Of a stretch of 62,370 nucleotides of DNA, positions 7,388 to 15,346 are shown piece after piece. A program made the translations under genes and the position numbers. The stretch spans positions 1 to 62,370 of the forward strand of contig JAYTOA010000141.1 of NCBI GenBank assembly GCA_043748015.1, in the 5' to 3' direction. The stretch is from JAIBBG01 sp043748015 (GTDB lineage Bacteria; Bacteroidota; Bacteroidia; Flavobacteriales_D; Sanyastnellaceae). The first letter of the stretch is position 1; each line of letters begins with the position of its first letter. The notes below the pieces were generated by a model that was not told where the DNA came from, made no database searches, and saw nothing but the letters and a program-made list of their open reading frames with translations.

Positions 7388-9583
7388 ATGATTTCTCGCA
7401 ATAAGCTCCGATTAAGACTCAACATTCTTTTTATAGGGATGACATTGATAGTTCTTGTGTCAACCGGTCTGCTGTTCTATTCTTTAAAAGTGCAATCTTC
7501 ATATACGGCCAAAGTGAGTCTTGCCTCGCGTCAGAAAGCTATTGCCGAAGAATTGATGCGAAAGGTGGTCATGATGAGGGAGAAGTCTTTCTCTGCGGTC
7601 AACATGACGCTTGATGTTCAAGATCTCAAAACGGTTCTTGGCAAGTGGGAAAACGCCCAGAAGGCATTGCTGAACGGGAGTGAGTACTATGGGACCAAAA
7701 TGGCCAATTCTAATGAGGTACAATCACTTCTTCAGCAAGTATCGCCGGCGTTTGTGGTTGGTCGCGATCAATTGGAAGCGTTTAGCAATAATCCTGAGAA
7801 ATTTGAAAAGGCCCAATTGGACAATACCTTAAGTGAGATGTCTGTCTTTGTCGATGGCATGAACAATATCACGGGTCGTTATCTCTGGGAGAGTGAACTC
7901 TATCGCAAATTTATCAATGGCGTTTTCTGGATTATCGTGGGTATCGTAATTCTAATGTTGATTGGTGGCTCCTGGTACGTGCTGAAGCCTGTTCGTCACA
8001 GTTTTCAAAATGTACAAGAGGAATTGGATGAAATGATGGGCGAATTGGATAAGGCAGATAGAACCAAGTCTGAATTTCTTGCCAATATGAGCCACGAGAT
8101 CAGAACACCTTTAAATGGTGTTATTGGAATGTCGGAACTGTTGTCTCAAACTAAACTCGATAGCGAACAAAGAAATTACATTAGAAATATTCATGGCAGT
8201 GCCAATAATTTGCTCGAAGTTCTCAATAATGTTTTGGATGTCTCCAAAATTCAAACAGGCAAGCTCGAGCTGCATAAGGAAAGATTCGTTCTTACTGATT
8301 GCATCGAACAGGTAATTGATTTGATGAAGCCTCTGACACACGCAAAAAAACTTGAGATGATGAGCGAGTTTTCAGCAGACCTGCCACTCGAAATTGTACA
8401 GGACGAATCAAGGCTCCGACAGGTATTGGTAAATCTGGTAAGCAATGCCATCAAGTTTACTGAGAATGGTGAAGTTTCTGTCCATGTCGAACTTATTAAT
8501 AAGGAGAGTGAATTTGTTCAGTTGAAATTTTCTGTGAGAGATACCGGAATAGGAATCGACCCTTCATTGTCGGATCAACTGTTTCAATCTTTTTATCAAG
8601 TCGATTCTTCCATCAATAAAAAATACGGCGGATCAGGACTTGGATTGGCAATTTGTAAAAGCCTTGTTCAGGAAATGGGTGGAAGAATCTGGATGGAGAG
8701 TAAACCCGGCGTCGGCTCCACTTTTTCTTTTACCATTGTTGCCGAAACGTCGGGCACTACGCAGAACGCCAAGATCGAATCATTACACGGTCTTCGTGCC
8801 CTAATCGTGGATGATAATAAGACTAACCTGAAAATTCTGGTTAAGCTGCTTTCCATGTGGGGCATTCAAGCTACGCCATTTAATAGTCCGGAGCTGGTGA
8901 CGGAGATTGTCTCGAATCTTCACAAATTCGACTTTGTTATCATGGATATGCAAATGCCGGAAATGGATGGAAGAGAGCTTACCGAAAGAATCAGATCGAA
9001 ATATTCTTCAAAGGAATTGCCCATTGTTGTGTTGTCTTCAGTTGGCGAACACCTCATGTCTGACAAAGAGAATTTCTACAACGCATATCTGACGAAACCT
9101 GTTCGTCAGTCTCGTTTGCTGGATACCATTATCGAAGTGCTTCACCTAAGCCCGGTTCAACTCGCCAAGCAGAAAATGATGTCGGGTAATTTTGAAGTTG
9201 CAAATCCTAAAAGCAATATCAAAATTCTTGTGGCACATGACAACGAACTTTCTCGTGCCGTAACTTCAAAAACACTGCAACTTCTTGGTCATAAATATGA
9301 CACCGTAAGCAACGGTAAAGAAGTTCTCGAGCGTTCCCGTCGCGATGACTATGATCTCATCATCATGGATGTGAAGATGTCTGACATGGATGGAATGGAA
9401 ACAACAAGGCAATTGAAAAAACTCGTTGGAAAAAATGCTATGCCTGTTATTATTGGTCTCACAGAAAATGAGTTGAATGATAAGCAACAATGTCTTCAAG
9501 CTGGCATGGATGATCTCATGGAAAAACCTATGAAGCCGGAAGTTCTTCAGCAGAAAATTCACTATTGGCTCGAATCAGAGTAG
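7388..9583 (+). CDS. Membrane hybrid histidine kinase with two receiver domains
   Basis: A 731-residue hybrid kinase with a different sensor from its neighbour. It has one N-terminal membrane helix (about 10-28), a helical extracytoplasmic sensor of ~140 residues, a second helix (about 178-198), then HisKA (MSHEIRTPLNG, His236) and HATPase (NLVSNAIKFT, DTGIGID, GGSGLGLAI). Receiver 1 has VDDN and Asp520 in IMDMQMPEMDG. Receiver 2 (from about 610) keeps Asp661 (IMDVKMSDMDG), the GLT Thr and KPM Lys, but its acidic metal-binding pair reads His617-Asp. Mg2+ binding and phosphorylation of receiver 2 may therefore be weak. The gene starts 75 nt after the previous kinase on the same strand. No partner regulator or HPt protein is encoded nearby. 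Confidence 0.88.
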   Translation: MISRNKLRLRLNILFIGMTLIVLVSTGLLFYSLKVQSSYTAKVSLASRQKAIAEELMRKVVMMREKSFSAVNMTLDVQDLKTVLGKWENAQKALLNGSEYYGTKMANSNEVQSLLQQVSPAFVVGRDQLEAFSNNPEKFEKAQLDNTLSEMSVFVDGMNNITGRYLWESELYRKFINGVFWIIVGIVILMLIGGSWYVLKPVRHSFQNVQEELDEMMGELDKADRTKSEFLANMSHEIRTPLNGVIGMSELLSQTKLDSEQRNYIRNIHGSANNLLEVLNNVLDVSKIQTGKLELHKERFVLTDCIEQVIDLMKPLTHAKKLEMMSEFSADLPLEIVQDESRLRQVLVNLVSNAIKFTENGEVSVHVELINKESEFVQLKFSVRDTGIGIDPSLSDQLFQSFYQVDSSINKKYGGSGLGLAICKSLVQEMGGRIWMESKPGVGSTFSFTIVAETSGTTQNAKIESLHGLRALIVDDNKTNLKILVKLLSMWGIQATPFNSPELVTEIVSNLHKFDFVIMDMQMPEMDGRELTERIRSKYSSKELPIVVLSSVGEHLMSDKENFYNAYLTKPVRQSRLLDTIIEVLHLSPVQLAKQKMMSGNFEVANPKSNIKILVAHDNELSRAVTSKTLQLLGHKYDTVSNGKEVLERSRRDDYDLIIMDVKMSDMDGMETTRQLKKLVGKNAMPVIIGLTENELNDKQQCLQAGMDDLMEKPMKPEVLQQKIHYWLESE

Positions 9584-9619
9584 GTTGATTCAGCTTTCAG
9601 TCAATAGTCTAATTTTTTT

Positions 9620-10657
9620 TTATCTGATGCCTTTTTTCTCCAACCAATTCGTGTAGGCACTTCTATATATATTGTGCTGCTCAAGACTGACAGCGAAGTT
9701 GTGATAACCTGTTCCTCCAGGTTGAGCACACATATATAAGTAGTTGTTTTTTTCGCTGTGTAGAACAGCATCTATATATATGTGTTCCACAAAATCAATG
9801 GGCCCAGGCGGAAGCCCGGTATGCAGATACGTATTATAAGGTGAATCATTTCGAAGGTCACTCAAATAGATGCGTTGCGAATGCGTTTTACGGCCGAACA
9901 CTGCAGTTGGATCTGATTGCAGCGCCATTCCAATCTTTAGTCGATTGAGATAAAGTCCAGCAATTTTTGGAGCTTCATCCTTCTTGGCTGTTTCGGCTTT
10001 TACTATTGAACCCAAAATGATGGCTTGATTTGGAGTCAGTCCAATCACTGCAGCTCGCTCGCGTTTCTCTTGTGTCCAATAGCGATCGTATATTTTTTTC
10101 ATCCTTGCCAAAAACTCATCCGGCGACATCGTCCAGAAAAAATCATACGTGTCAGGTGTGATCATGCATGCGAAAGTTGAATGATCAAATCCATATGATG
10201 CACTGGTGCTGTCATCTGCGAATGCGCGCATAAATGAAGTAGAATCCATCATCAAATGTTTTCCAAGTTTGCCTGCCAGCTCTTCGAAATCGTGCACGTT
10301 GTCAATGCGAAGATTTACCGGCTCCTGTGCGCCTGAGCGCAGCAAATTGACAATGGCGATATTGCTCATTCCTCTTTTTATTTTATATCTGCCAGGTTTG
10401 ATGCTTGAGAATTTTTTTAGAGAAGCAACGGTCTGAAAAGTCGAGTGATTGTCAATGAATTGCGCATCGGAAGTGGTAATCCAATTGGAAACATCAGCAT
10501 TTTTTCTGATGTAGATAAATTTTTCGGATTCTTCAAAACGGGTATTTGAAGAGAGCAAAACATGATTCAACCATAGGGCGACTGTCAGGCCAATTATGAA
10601 AATAATTGACAACGATATAATGAGCTTAGATGAAATTTTATCTTTTAGTTTTCCCAT
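9620..10657 (-). CDS. mltG: Endolytic murein transglycosylase MltG (YceG-like)
   Basis: A 345-residue inner-membrane enzyme that cuts nascent glycan strands and is thought to set peptidoglycan chain length. It has one N-terminal membrane helix (about 12-32) and the YceG/MltG domain. That includes the LysM-like GRYKIKRGMSNIAIVNLLRSG segment, MITPDTYDFFW, the catalytic stretch LGSIVKAETAKKDE (Glu in the VKAE motif), AGLYLNRLKIGMALQSDPT, YNTYLHTGLPPGPI and a terminal YMCAQPGGTGYHNFA. Length and motif order fit the family. The ATG at 10657 overlaps the end of the acetyltransferase gene by 13 nt, so the two are co-transcribed. It converges with the hybrid kinase gene. Confidence 0.95.
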   Translation of the reverse strand: MGKLKDKISSKLIISLSIIFIIGLTVALWLNHVLLSSNTRFEESEKFIYIRKNADVSNWITTSDAQFIDNHSTFQTVASLKKFSSIKPGRYKIKRGMSNIAIVNLLRSGAQEPVNLRIDNVHDFEELAGKLGKHLMMDSTSFMRAFADDSTSASYGFDHSTFACMITPDTYDFFWTMSPDEFLARMKKIYDRYWTQEKRERAAVIGLTPNQAIILGSIVKAETAKKDEAPKIAGLYLNRLKIGMALQSDPTAVFGRKTHSQRIYLSDLRNDSPYNTYLHTGLPPGPIDFVEHIYIDAVLHSEKNNYLYMCAQPGGTGYHNFAVSLEQHNIYRSAYTNWLEKKGIR

Positions 10658-11148
10658 ACGAATTGTATTGCTTCTCTTCCTTTATAATATTTCGTTCCCA
10701 TTTTCCTGAATCCATTTTTTAGAAACAAAGCGATGCTTGCATTGTTGCTCACATGAATAAGACTCCGAATCAATAAAAGTTCACGCGTGATTTTCTGATG
10801 TGCAAGAAATGAATGCAACGCGTCATTGGCAAATCCTTTTCTTCTATCCTCCGATTCGGCAATCAATATTCCTATTCCTCCGGATTTCAGATGTGAATCA
10901 TAATCAAATATATCAAGTGCCCCGATCGCATTTGAATCATGGTCATGAATGATATATCGAATTTGTCCATCGCGAATCATATCGGATGAACCTTCGATAA
11001 ATGCCTTTAAAAGTTCTGAAGTCAATGGACCGGAATGCTCTGATATTTCCCAGAACTCTGGATTGTTCTCCCAAACCGAAATCAATTCGAGATCGTCAGC
11101 TTCAATCGGTCTTAAGTATGTCAAACTACCTCGTATCAATTCAATCAA
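10645..11148 (-). CDS. GNAT family N-acetyltransferase (RimJ/RimL-like)
   Basis: A 167-residue acetyltransferase of the RimL/SpeG-like GNAT group: LTYLRPIEADDLELISVWENN at the N-terminus, GALDIFDYD, the acetyl-CoA loop region ESEDRRKGFANDAL (R-x-x-G-F/Y-A), then VSNNASIALFLKNGFRKMG. It would transfer acetyl groups to a protein N-terminus, a polyamine or another amine; the substrate is unknown. No ATG lies near the N-terminus. I chose TTG at 11148 because its TTGA overlaps the TGA stop of the CoA-binding gene (11147-11145) by 4 nt, the same geometry as an ATGA junction. An in-frame TTG at 11181 is possible but would give a longer overlap. Confidence 0.85.
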   Translation of the reverse strand: MIELIRGSLTYLRPIEADDLELISVWENNPEFWEISEHSGPLTSELLKAFIEGSSDMIRDGQIRYIIHDHDSNAIGALDIFDYDSHLKSGGIGILIAESEDRRKGFANDALHSFLAHQKITRELLLIRSLIHVSNNASIALFLKNGFRKMGTKYYKGREAIQFVWEN

Positions 11149-11504
11149 TATAGATTCGCTGAAAGCATGACGAGTGTACAAGCTTCTCTTGTCTCAATAC
11201 CGTTAGATTGTGCCAATGTATTCAGTTCGTCGTTTTCAGCTCCGGGATTGAAAATGATACGATGTGGTTTGAGCTTAAGTATGTAGTTATACCACTCAAG
11301 CTGATTTTGTGCACGTATATATAAGGTGATGGTATGTACATCTGAGATATCAGGTTTGCCGACAATAATTTGGTGGCCGTCTATTTCGCCTGTCTTAATT
11401 CCAAGGGGTATTACTTCATGGCCGTATTGTGCAAGTTTTATGGTAGCCAAATGACTGTATCTGCCTTTGTTGGGTGATGCTCCGATGACTACTGTCTTTT
11501 TCAT
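11145..11504 (-). CDS. CoA-binding domain protein (YccU-like)
   Basis: A 119-residue protein made up only of a CoA_binding_2 Rossmann domain: KKTVVIGASPNKGRYSHLA (dinucleotide-binding type loop), GHEVIPLGIKTGEIDG, DISDVHTITLYI and HRIIFNPGAENDEL near the end. Stand-alone domains of this kind (E. coli YccU) bind CoA in vitro, but their role is not settled. ATG at 11504 is the likely start; a TTG four codons upstream is less likely. It is the first gene of a tight three-gene operon with the GNAT enzyme and mltG. A CoA-binding protein directly coupled to an acetyl-CoA-using enzyme is suggestive but not proof of a link. Confidence 0.85.
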   Translation of the reverse strand: MKKTVVIGASPNKGRYSHLATIKLAQYGHEVIPLGIKTGEIDGHQIIVGKPDISDVHTITLYIRAQNQLEWYNYILKLKPHRIIFNPGAENDELNTLAQSNGIETREACTLVMLSANLY

Positions 11505-11526
11505 TTTCGGAAGCAAAGATCGGTAA

Positions 11527-11556
11527 TTGCCAATTGACTGTCAATGCTTACTTTTG
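11527..11556 (+). promoter_or_regulatory. Promoter of the exopolysaccharide operon (TTG-N19-TACTTTTG)
   Basis: A TTG at 11527-11529 and TACTTTTG at 11549-11556 are separated by exactly 19 nt, fitting the Bacteroidota -33/-7 consensus (TTG, 19-21 nt, TAnnTTTG). Transcription would begin near 11562, about 20 nt before the ATG of the Wza-like gene. Confidence 0.6.
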
Positions 11557-11581
11557 GCCTTCATTTCAGCTTTTAATAGAT

Positions 11582-12346
11582 ATGATTCAGCGACTCCTGT
11601 TTGCATCGGTAATTATTGTCATTGCATTTTCTTCTTGTTCATTGAACAAAGAATTTATGTTCAAAACGGATGAGGACTATGTATTCGATATTCCTGTGAT
11701 TGATTCGAGCAGTATTGACTACCGAGTTCAACCAAACGACGTAATTTCATTTGACCTCTATACGAATGAAGGCGCCATGATGCTTGAGTTCACTACCAGT
11801 GGCTCTGAATCACCGAAGTATGGCGTTACCACTTCATTCACCTACACTGTCAATTCTCAAGGCTTAGTAGAATTTCCTGTTATCGGTATGCAGAAAATTT
11901 CAGGCATGACTTTGCAGGAAGCTCAGGATTTTTTGGAGAACGCGTATTTCTATCAATTCAATGGGCCTTATGCAGTCCTTAAAGTGTTGAATCGAAGGGC
12001 AATCGTGTTCAAAGCGCCAGCAGGTACCGGCCAAGTTATTGAGCTCCAGAACCAAGGTATCAGTATCATTGAAGCGATTGCTCTGGCAGGTGGTGGTGGA
12101 AAAAATGGCGACGCTTCCGATATCAAAATCATTAGGAAAGTAGGAGAGAAACAGGAAGTGTATCATCTGGATTTGTCCAAAATTGATGGTATCAGATACG
12201 CTAATATGTCTGTTGAAGCAGGCGACATCATTTATATTCAACCTACTCGTCAGCTTGGAAAGGAAATCACTACCGATATTCAGCCTTACGTAACAATCCT
12301 TTCGGCATTCGCGATTGTAATCGGTGTGTTCACGAGAGTGCTCTAA
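11582..12346 (+). CDS. Polysaccharide export lipoprotein, Wza-like
   Basis: A 254-residue outer-membrane polysaccharide biosynthesis/export protein. It starts with a lipoprotein signal (lipobox FSSC). Then comes the poly-export domain YRVQPNDVISFDLYTNEGAM with VEFPVIGMQKISGMTLQEAQ, followed by an SLBB-like segment (VFKAPAGTGQVIELQNQGISIIEAIALAGG) and a final hydrophobic segment. These proteins form the channel through which capsular or exopolysaccharide leaves the periplasm. The ATG at 11582 gives a proper signal; a longer frame from 11534 would run through the promoter. It is the first gene of the operon, 22 nt before the chain-length kinase with which it would form the export complex. Confidence 0.88.
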   Translation: MIQRLLFASVIIVIAFSSCSLNKEFMFKTDEDYVFDIPVIDSSSIDYRVQPNDVISFDLYTNEGAMMLEFTTSGSESPKYGVTTSFTYTVNSQGLVEFPVIGMQKISGMTLQEAQDFLENAYFYQFNGPYAVLKVLNRRAIVFKAPAGTGQVIELQNQGISIIEAIALAGGGGKNGDASDIKIIRKVGEKQEVYHLDLSKIDGIRYANMSVEAGDIIYIQPTRQLGKEITTDIQPYVTILSAFAIVIGVFTRVL

Positions 12347-12368
12347 ATTCATGCGTGTGAGTTAATCT

Positions 12369-14801
12369 ATGATGGACAATGGAGAAATACAGAATCATCA
12401 GGATTATAGGGATCGTCTGACCAACTTTTCCAATGAGTTTGATCTTGGGTTATTTCTCTACATCCTTAGAAGATCGCTGGTTTGGGTATTACTCTGTGTT
12501 CTACTTTCAATTTTCGGAGCATTTATTTATCTGAGGTATACTCCGCTTGTTTATAGAGCAAAAACGGTTATCCAGCTTGCCGAAAATGATAATGCAAATA
12601 AAATCCTCGATGTTGCAAAGGTTAGTGATGACACTAAGCCCGAGGCGAAACTGGAGTTATTGAGATCGAAGTTGTTGATTTCGCGCAGTCTGAAGGAGCT
12701 GCCGCTGAAAGTGAGTTATTACGCTAAAGGTCAGATTCTTATTACTGAGCATTATGTGTCTTCTCCATATCAGGTTGACTTGCTGGAATTGTTCAATTCG
12801 GCAATGCAGGATAAACGTATTGGTATCAATTTTAGCGGTCCGGGTTTGTTTGAATTGCTCTATGAAGGCAAAAAATTCTCGGGTCTTGAGGTTGGAAAGG
12901 AAGTAACTACACCCGATTTCAAATTTTCCGTTGCAATTTCTGATTGGGAACAACTCAGGAAGAACGAAGACGATTACGAACTCTATTTCACTATTAATAG
13001 TGCTGCCTCGCTTACCAATAGATTTTTTGATGGACTTGATGTTCGAATTCTGAACAACACAGCAAGAACGCTAGAAGTATCATTCAGTGACAATAATCCA
13101 TATATCTCAAGGGATTTTGTTCGTACACATGCCAATGAATTTCTGAGTTTTGATCTTGAAAAACGCAGAAAAAGTGATGAGAGTGTATTGATTTTTCTCA
13201 ATGAACAGATCGATACCGTGTACAACCGGTTGAAGGAAAGTGAAATCAGTCTCAACAATTATAAGCAACAAAACAAGATCAATAATCTTGACAATGTCAG
13301 CGAGATGTACCTGCAAAGACTCAGTGAATTTGAGAATGAGATTGTGCAATTGGAGATTGAGGACAAGTTGTTATTTGAAGTAGAGAAGCTCACGCAAAAG
13401 AGTAGCGATAAAGTTGAAATCTACAATCTCATACCTCTTGTAGCAGGGAGTAGATTTGAAGAAGCGCTGGCGAGAATGCTGGATAGACTGCACACGCTTA
13501 TTGTAGATAGGGAAGAAGCTTTATACAGTGTCACAAAGGACAATACCCGTATCAAAGCCATCGACTATCAGATCGATATTCAGAAGAATTTGATTTTACA
13601 AACCATCATTGCGCTTCGTGCACCTCTTGAAGAAAGGAAGAAAAGCCTTACCTCAAAACTGAATGAGACTGAAGGATCTTATTACAACATTCCGCAAAAG
13701 GAACTGGAGTATGCACGCCTCAAACGACTTTTTACTATCAACGAAAAATATTATACGTTGCTTCTCGAGAAGAGCATTGAATATCGAATTTCAAAGGAGG
13801 GATTTGTTTCGAACAATCAAATCCTTGAAGAACCAAGAACGCCTGTTTTGCCTGTTGCACCCAATAGAAATCTTGTGTGGCTTACGTTTATTCTAACAGG
13901 ACTTATCATTGGCTTACTCATCATCGCCCTGAAGTATTTCCTGCATAATAAGATCACTTCGATGAATGAGGTTGTGAAGATCTCTAATGCAACGATGAGT
14001 TCCTTGGGTATCATTCCAAAATTCAAAGAGGATGTACCTGTTTCTATGTTGATTGTCGACAAGAACCCGCGTTCAATGATGGCCGAATCATTCCGATCAA
14101 TCAGAACGAATCTTCAGTTTCTTGATAAGGAAGAAGGAACAAAAGTCGCTGCGGTAACATCGACTATTTCCGGCGAAGGAAAAACTTTTGTTGCGCTGAA
14201 TATTGCGGGTATCATCGCATTCAGCGGAAAAAAAGTGGTTGTTTGCGATCTGGATATGAGGAAACCAAAGATTCACAAAGGTTTTGGAGTCGAGAATTCA
14301 GAAGGGATGAGTACCCTGCTTATTGGTAAAGGGAGTATCGATTCTGCCATAAGGAAAAGTAAGCTCGAGAATCTTGATTACATCACTGCCGGACCTATTC
14401 CTCCAAATCCTTCTGAATTGATCATCGGGCCAAGAATGAAGTCTGTACTTGATGAATTAAAAAGTAAATATGATTTTATTATTCTTGATACGCCCCCTGC
14501 AGGTCTCGTGACAGATGCGGTGAGTCTTTTGACCATAGCTGATTATCCGCTCTATATTTTCAGAGCTGACTATTCCAAGAAACAATTTGTTCAGGTCGCG
14601 GATAAATTAATCAATGAAAACAAAATCAATCTGTCTGTGATTCTGAATGGAGTGGATATGGATCGAAATCGATACGCGTACAAATACAGCTACGGCTACG
14701 GCTATGGCTATGGTTATGGCTCTGGTGGATATTATGACGAAAACATTAGTGGCAGAAAGAAGAGAGGTTGGTTCTCACAATTGTTCAAACGTCGAAAATG
14801 A
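12369..14801 (+). CDS. Wzc-like polysaccharide co-polymerase / tyrosine autokinase
   Basis: An 810-residue inner-membrane protein controlling polysaccharide chain length and export. Order: Wzz domain between two membrane helices (about 32-54 and 499-523) with a long periplasmic coiled-coil region; then a cytoplasmic BY-kinase domain. The kinase has Walker A STISGEGKTF (~597), Walker A' CDLDMRKPKIH and Walker B FIILDTPPAG (~704). The C-terminus is a tyrosine cluster (YAYKYSYGYGYGYGYG, then YY), the usual autophosphorylation site, here unusually regular because of a TAY-GGY repeat. It ends in a basic RKKRGWFSQLFKRRK tail. Its stop overlaps the rfbC start (ATGA at 14798). Confidence 0.93.
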   Translation: MMDNGEIQNHQDYRDRLTNFSNEFDLGLFLYILRRSLVWVLLCVLLSIFGAFIYLRYTPLVYRAKTVIQLAENDNANKILDVAKVSDDTKPEAKLELLRSKLLISRSLKELPLKVSYYAKGQILITEHYVSSPYQVDLLELFNSAMQDKRIGINFSGPGLFELLYEGKKFSGLEVGKEVTTPDFKFSVAISDWEQLRKNEDDYELYFTINSAASLTNRFFDGLDVRILNNTARTLEVSFSDNNPYISRDFVRTHANEFLSFDLEKRRKSDESVLIFLNEQIDTVYNRLKESEISLNNYKQQNKINNLDNVSEMYLQRLSEFENEIVQLEIEDKLLFEVEKLTQKSSDKVEIYNLIPLVAGSRFEEALARMLDRLHTLIVDREEALYSVTKDNTRIKAIDYQIDIQKNLILQTIIALRAPLEERKKSLTSKLNETEGSYYNIPQKELEYARLKRLFTINEKYYTLLLEKSIEYRISKEGFVSNNQILEEPRTPVLPVAPNRNLVWLTFILTGLIIGLLIIALKYFLHNKITSMNEVVKISNATMSSLGIIPKFKEDVPVSMLIVDKNPRSMMAESFRSIRTNLQFLDKEEGTKVAAVTSTISGEGKTFVALNIAGIIAFSGKKVVVCDLDMRKPKIHKGFGVENSEGMSTLLIGKGSIDSAIRKSKLENLDYITAGPIPPNPSELIIGPRMKSVLDELKSKYDFIILDTPPAGLVTDAVSLLTIADYPLYIFRADYSKKQFVQVADKLINENKINLSVILNGVDMDRNRYAYKYSYGYGYGYGYGSGGYYDENISGRKKRGWFSQLFKRRK
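14691..14720 (+). repeat. Five-copy TAY-GGY hexanucleotide repeat coding for (Tyr-Gly)5
   Basis: Five tandem copies of TAC/TAT GGC/GGT encode alternating Tyr-Gly within the tyrosine cluster of the kinase. Slippage by one unit would stay in frame and change the number of tyrosines. Third positions differ (C or T), which limits perfect-repeat slippage. Confidence 0.7.
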
Positions 14802-15346
14802 AGATTACCAAAACCGAATTTCGAGATTTATTCATTCTTGAACCTGATGTTTTTACCGATGATCGGGGTTACTTCTTCGAACCATTCAATGAGGCAAGAT
14901 TCAGAATTGAAACAGGTCTGAATATCACTTTTGTACAGGATAATGAAAGTATGTCGAAGAGAGGTGTCCTACGTGGACTTCATTTTCAGGTTCCTCCAAA
15001 GGCTCAGGCGAAGTTGATTCGCGTATCGAAAGGGTCAGTGCTCGACGTTGTGGTTGACCTTCGCAGATATGAACCCACTTTCGGGAAGTATCTCAAAATT
15101 GAAATTTCAGCAGAAAATAAAAAGCAATTGTACATTCCTGAAGGTTTCGCGCATGGCTTCCTTGTGCTTGAAGATGATTCGGTTTTTTCCTACAAATGCA
15201 GCAATTATTACAGCAAGGATTTTGATCGCAGCCTTGTCTGGAATGATCCAACATTCAATATCAATTGGGAAATAGATCAACCAATTTTATCGGAAAAGGA
15301 TCGGAACGCAATGACGTTTTCAGCGTTTGAATCTCCGTTTCTGTAA
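14798..15346 (+). CDS. rfbC: dTDP-4-dehydrorhamnose 3,5-epimerase
   Basis: A 182-residue cupin enzyme that epimerises dTDP-4-keto-6-deoxyglucose at C3 and C5 on the way to dTDP-L-rhamnose. Signature segments: DDRGYFFE, QDNESMSKRGVLRGLHFQVPP (catalytic His in RGLHFQ), VVVDLRRYEPTFGKY, YIPEGFAHGFLVL and WNDPTFNINW. Length matches the family. The start ATG at 14798 overlaps the kinase stop by 4 nt (ATGA), and its stop overlaps the next ATG by 1 nt. The other rhamnose genes (rfbA, B, D) are not in the window, so they must lie elsewhere, or this enzyme may serve another deoxysugar. Confidence 0.92.
   Translation: MKITKTEFRDLFILEPDVFTDDRGYFFEPFNEARFRIETGLNITFVQDNESMSKRGVLRGLHFQVPPKAQAKLIRVSKGSVLDVVVDLRRYEPTFGKYLKIEISAENKKQLYIPEGFAHGFLVLEDDSVFSYKCSNYYSKDFDRSLVWNDPTFNINWEIDQPILSEKDRNAMTFSAFESPFL

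Noticed and set aside
14647..14841. Frame over the Tyr-Gly repeat (Thr/Ala/Met-rich)
   Set aside because: Alternative-frame product of the repeat inside the kinase gene; it also overlaps rfbC.
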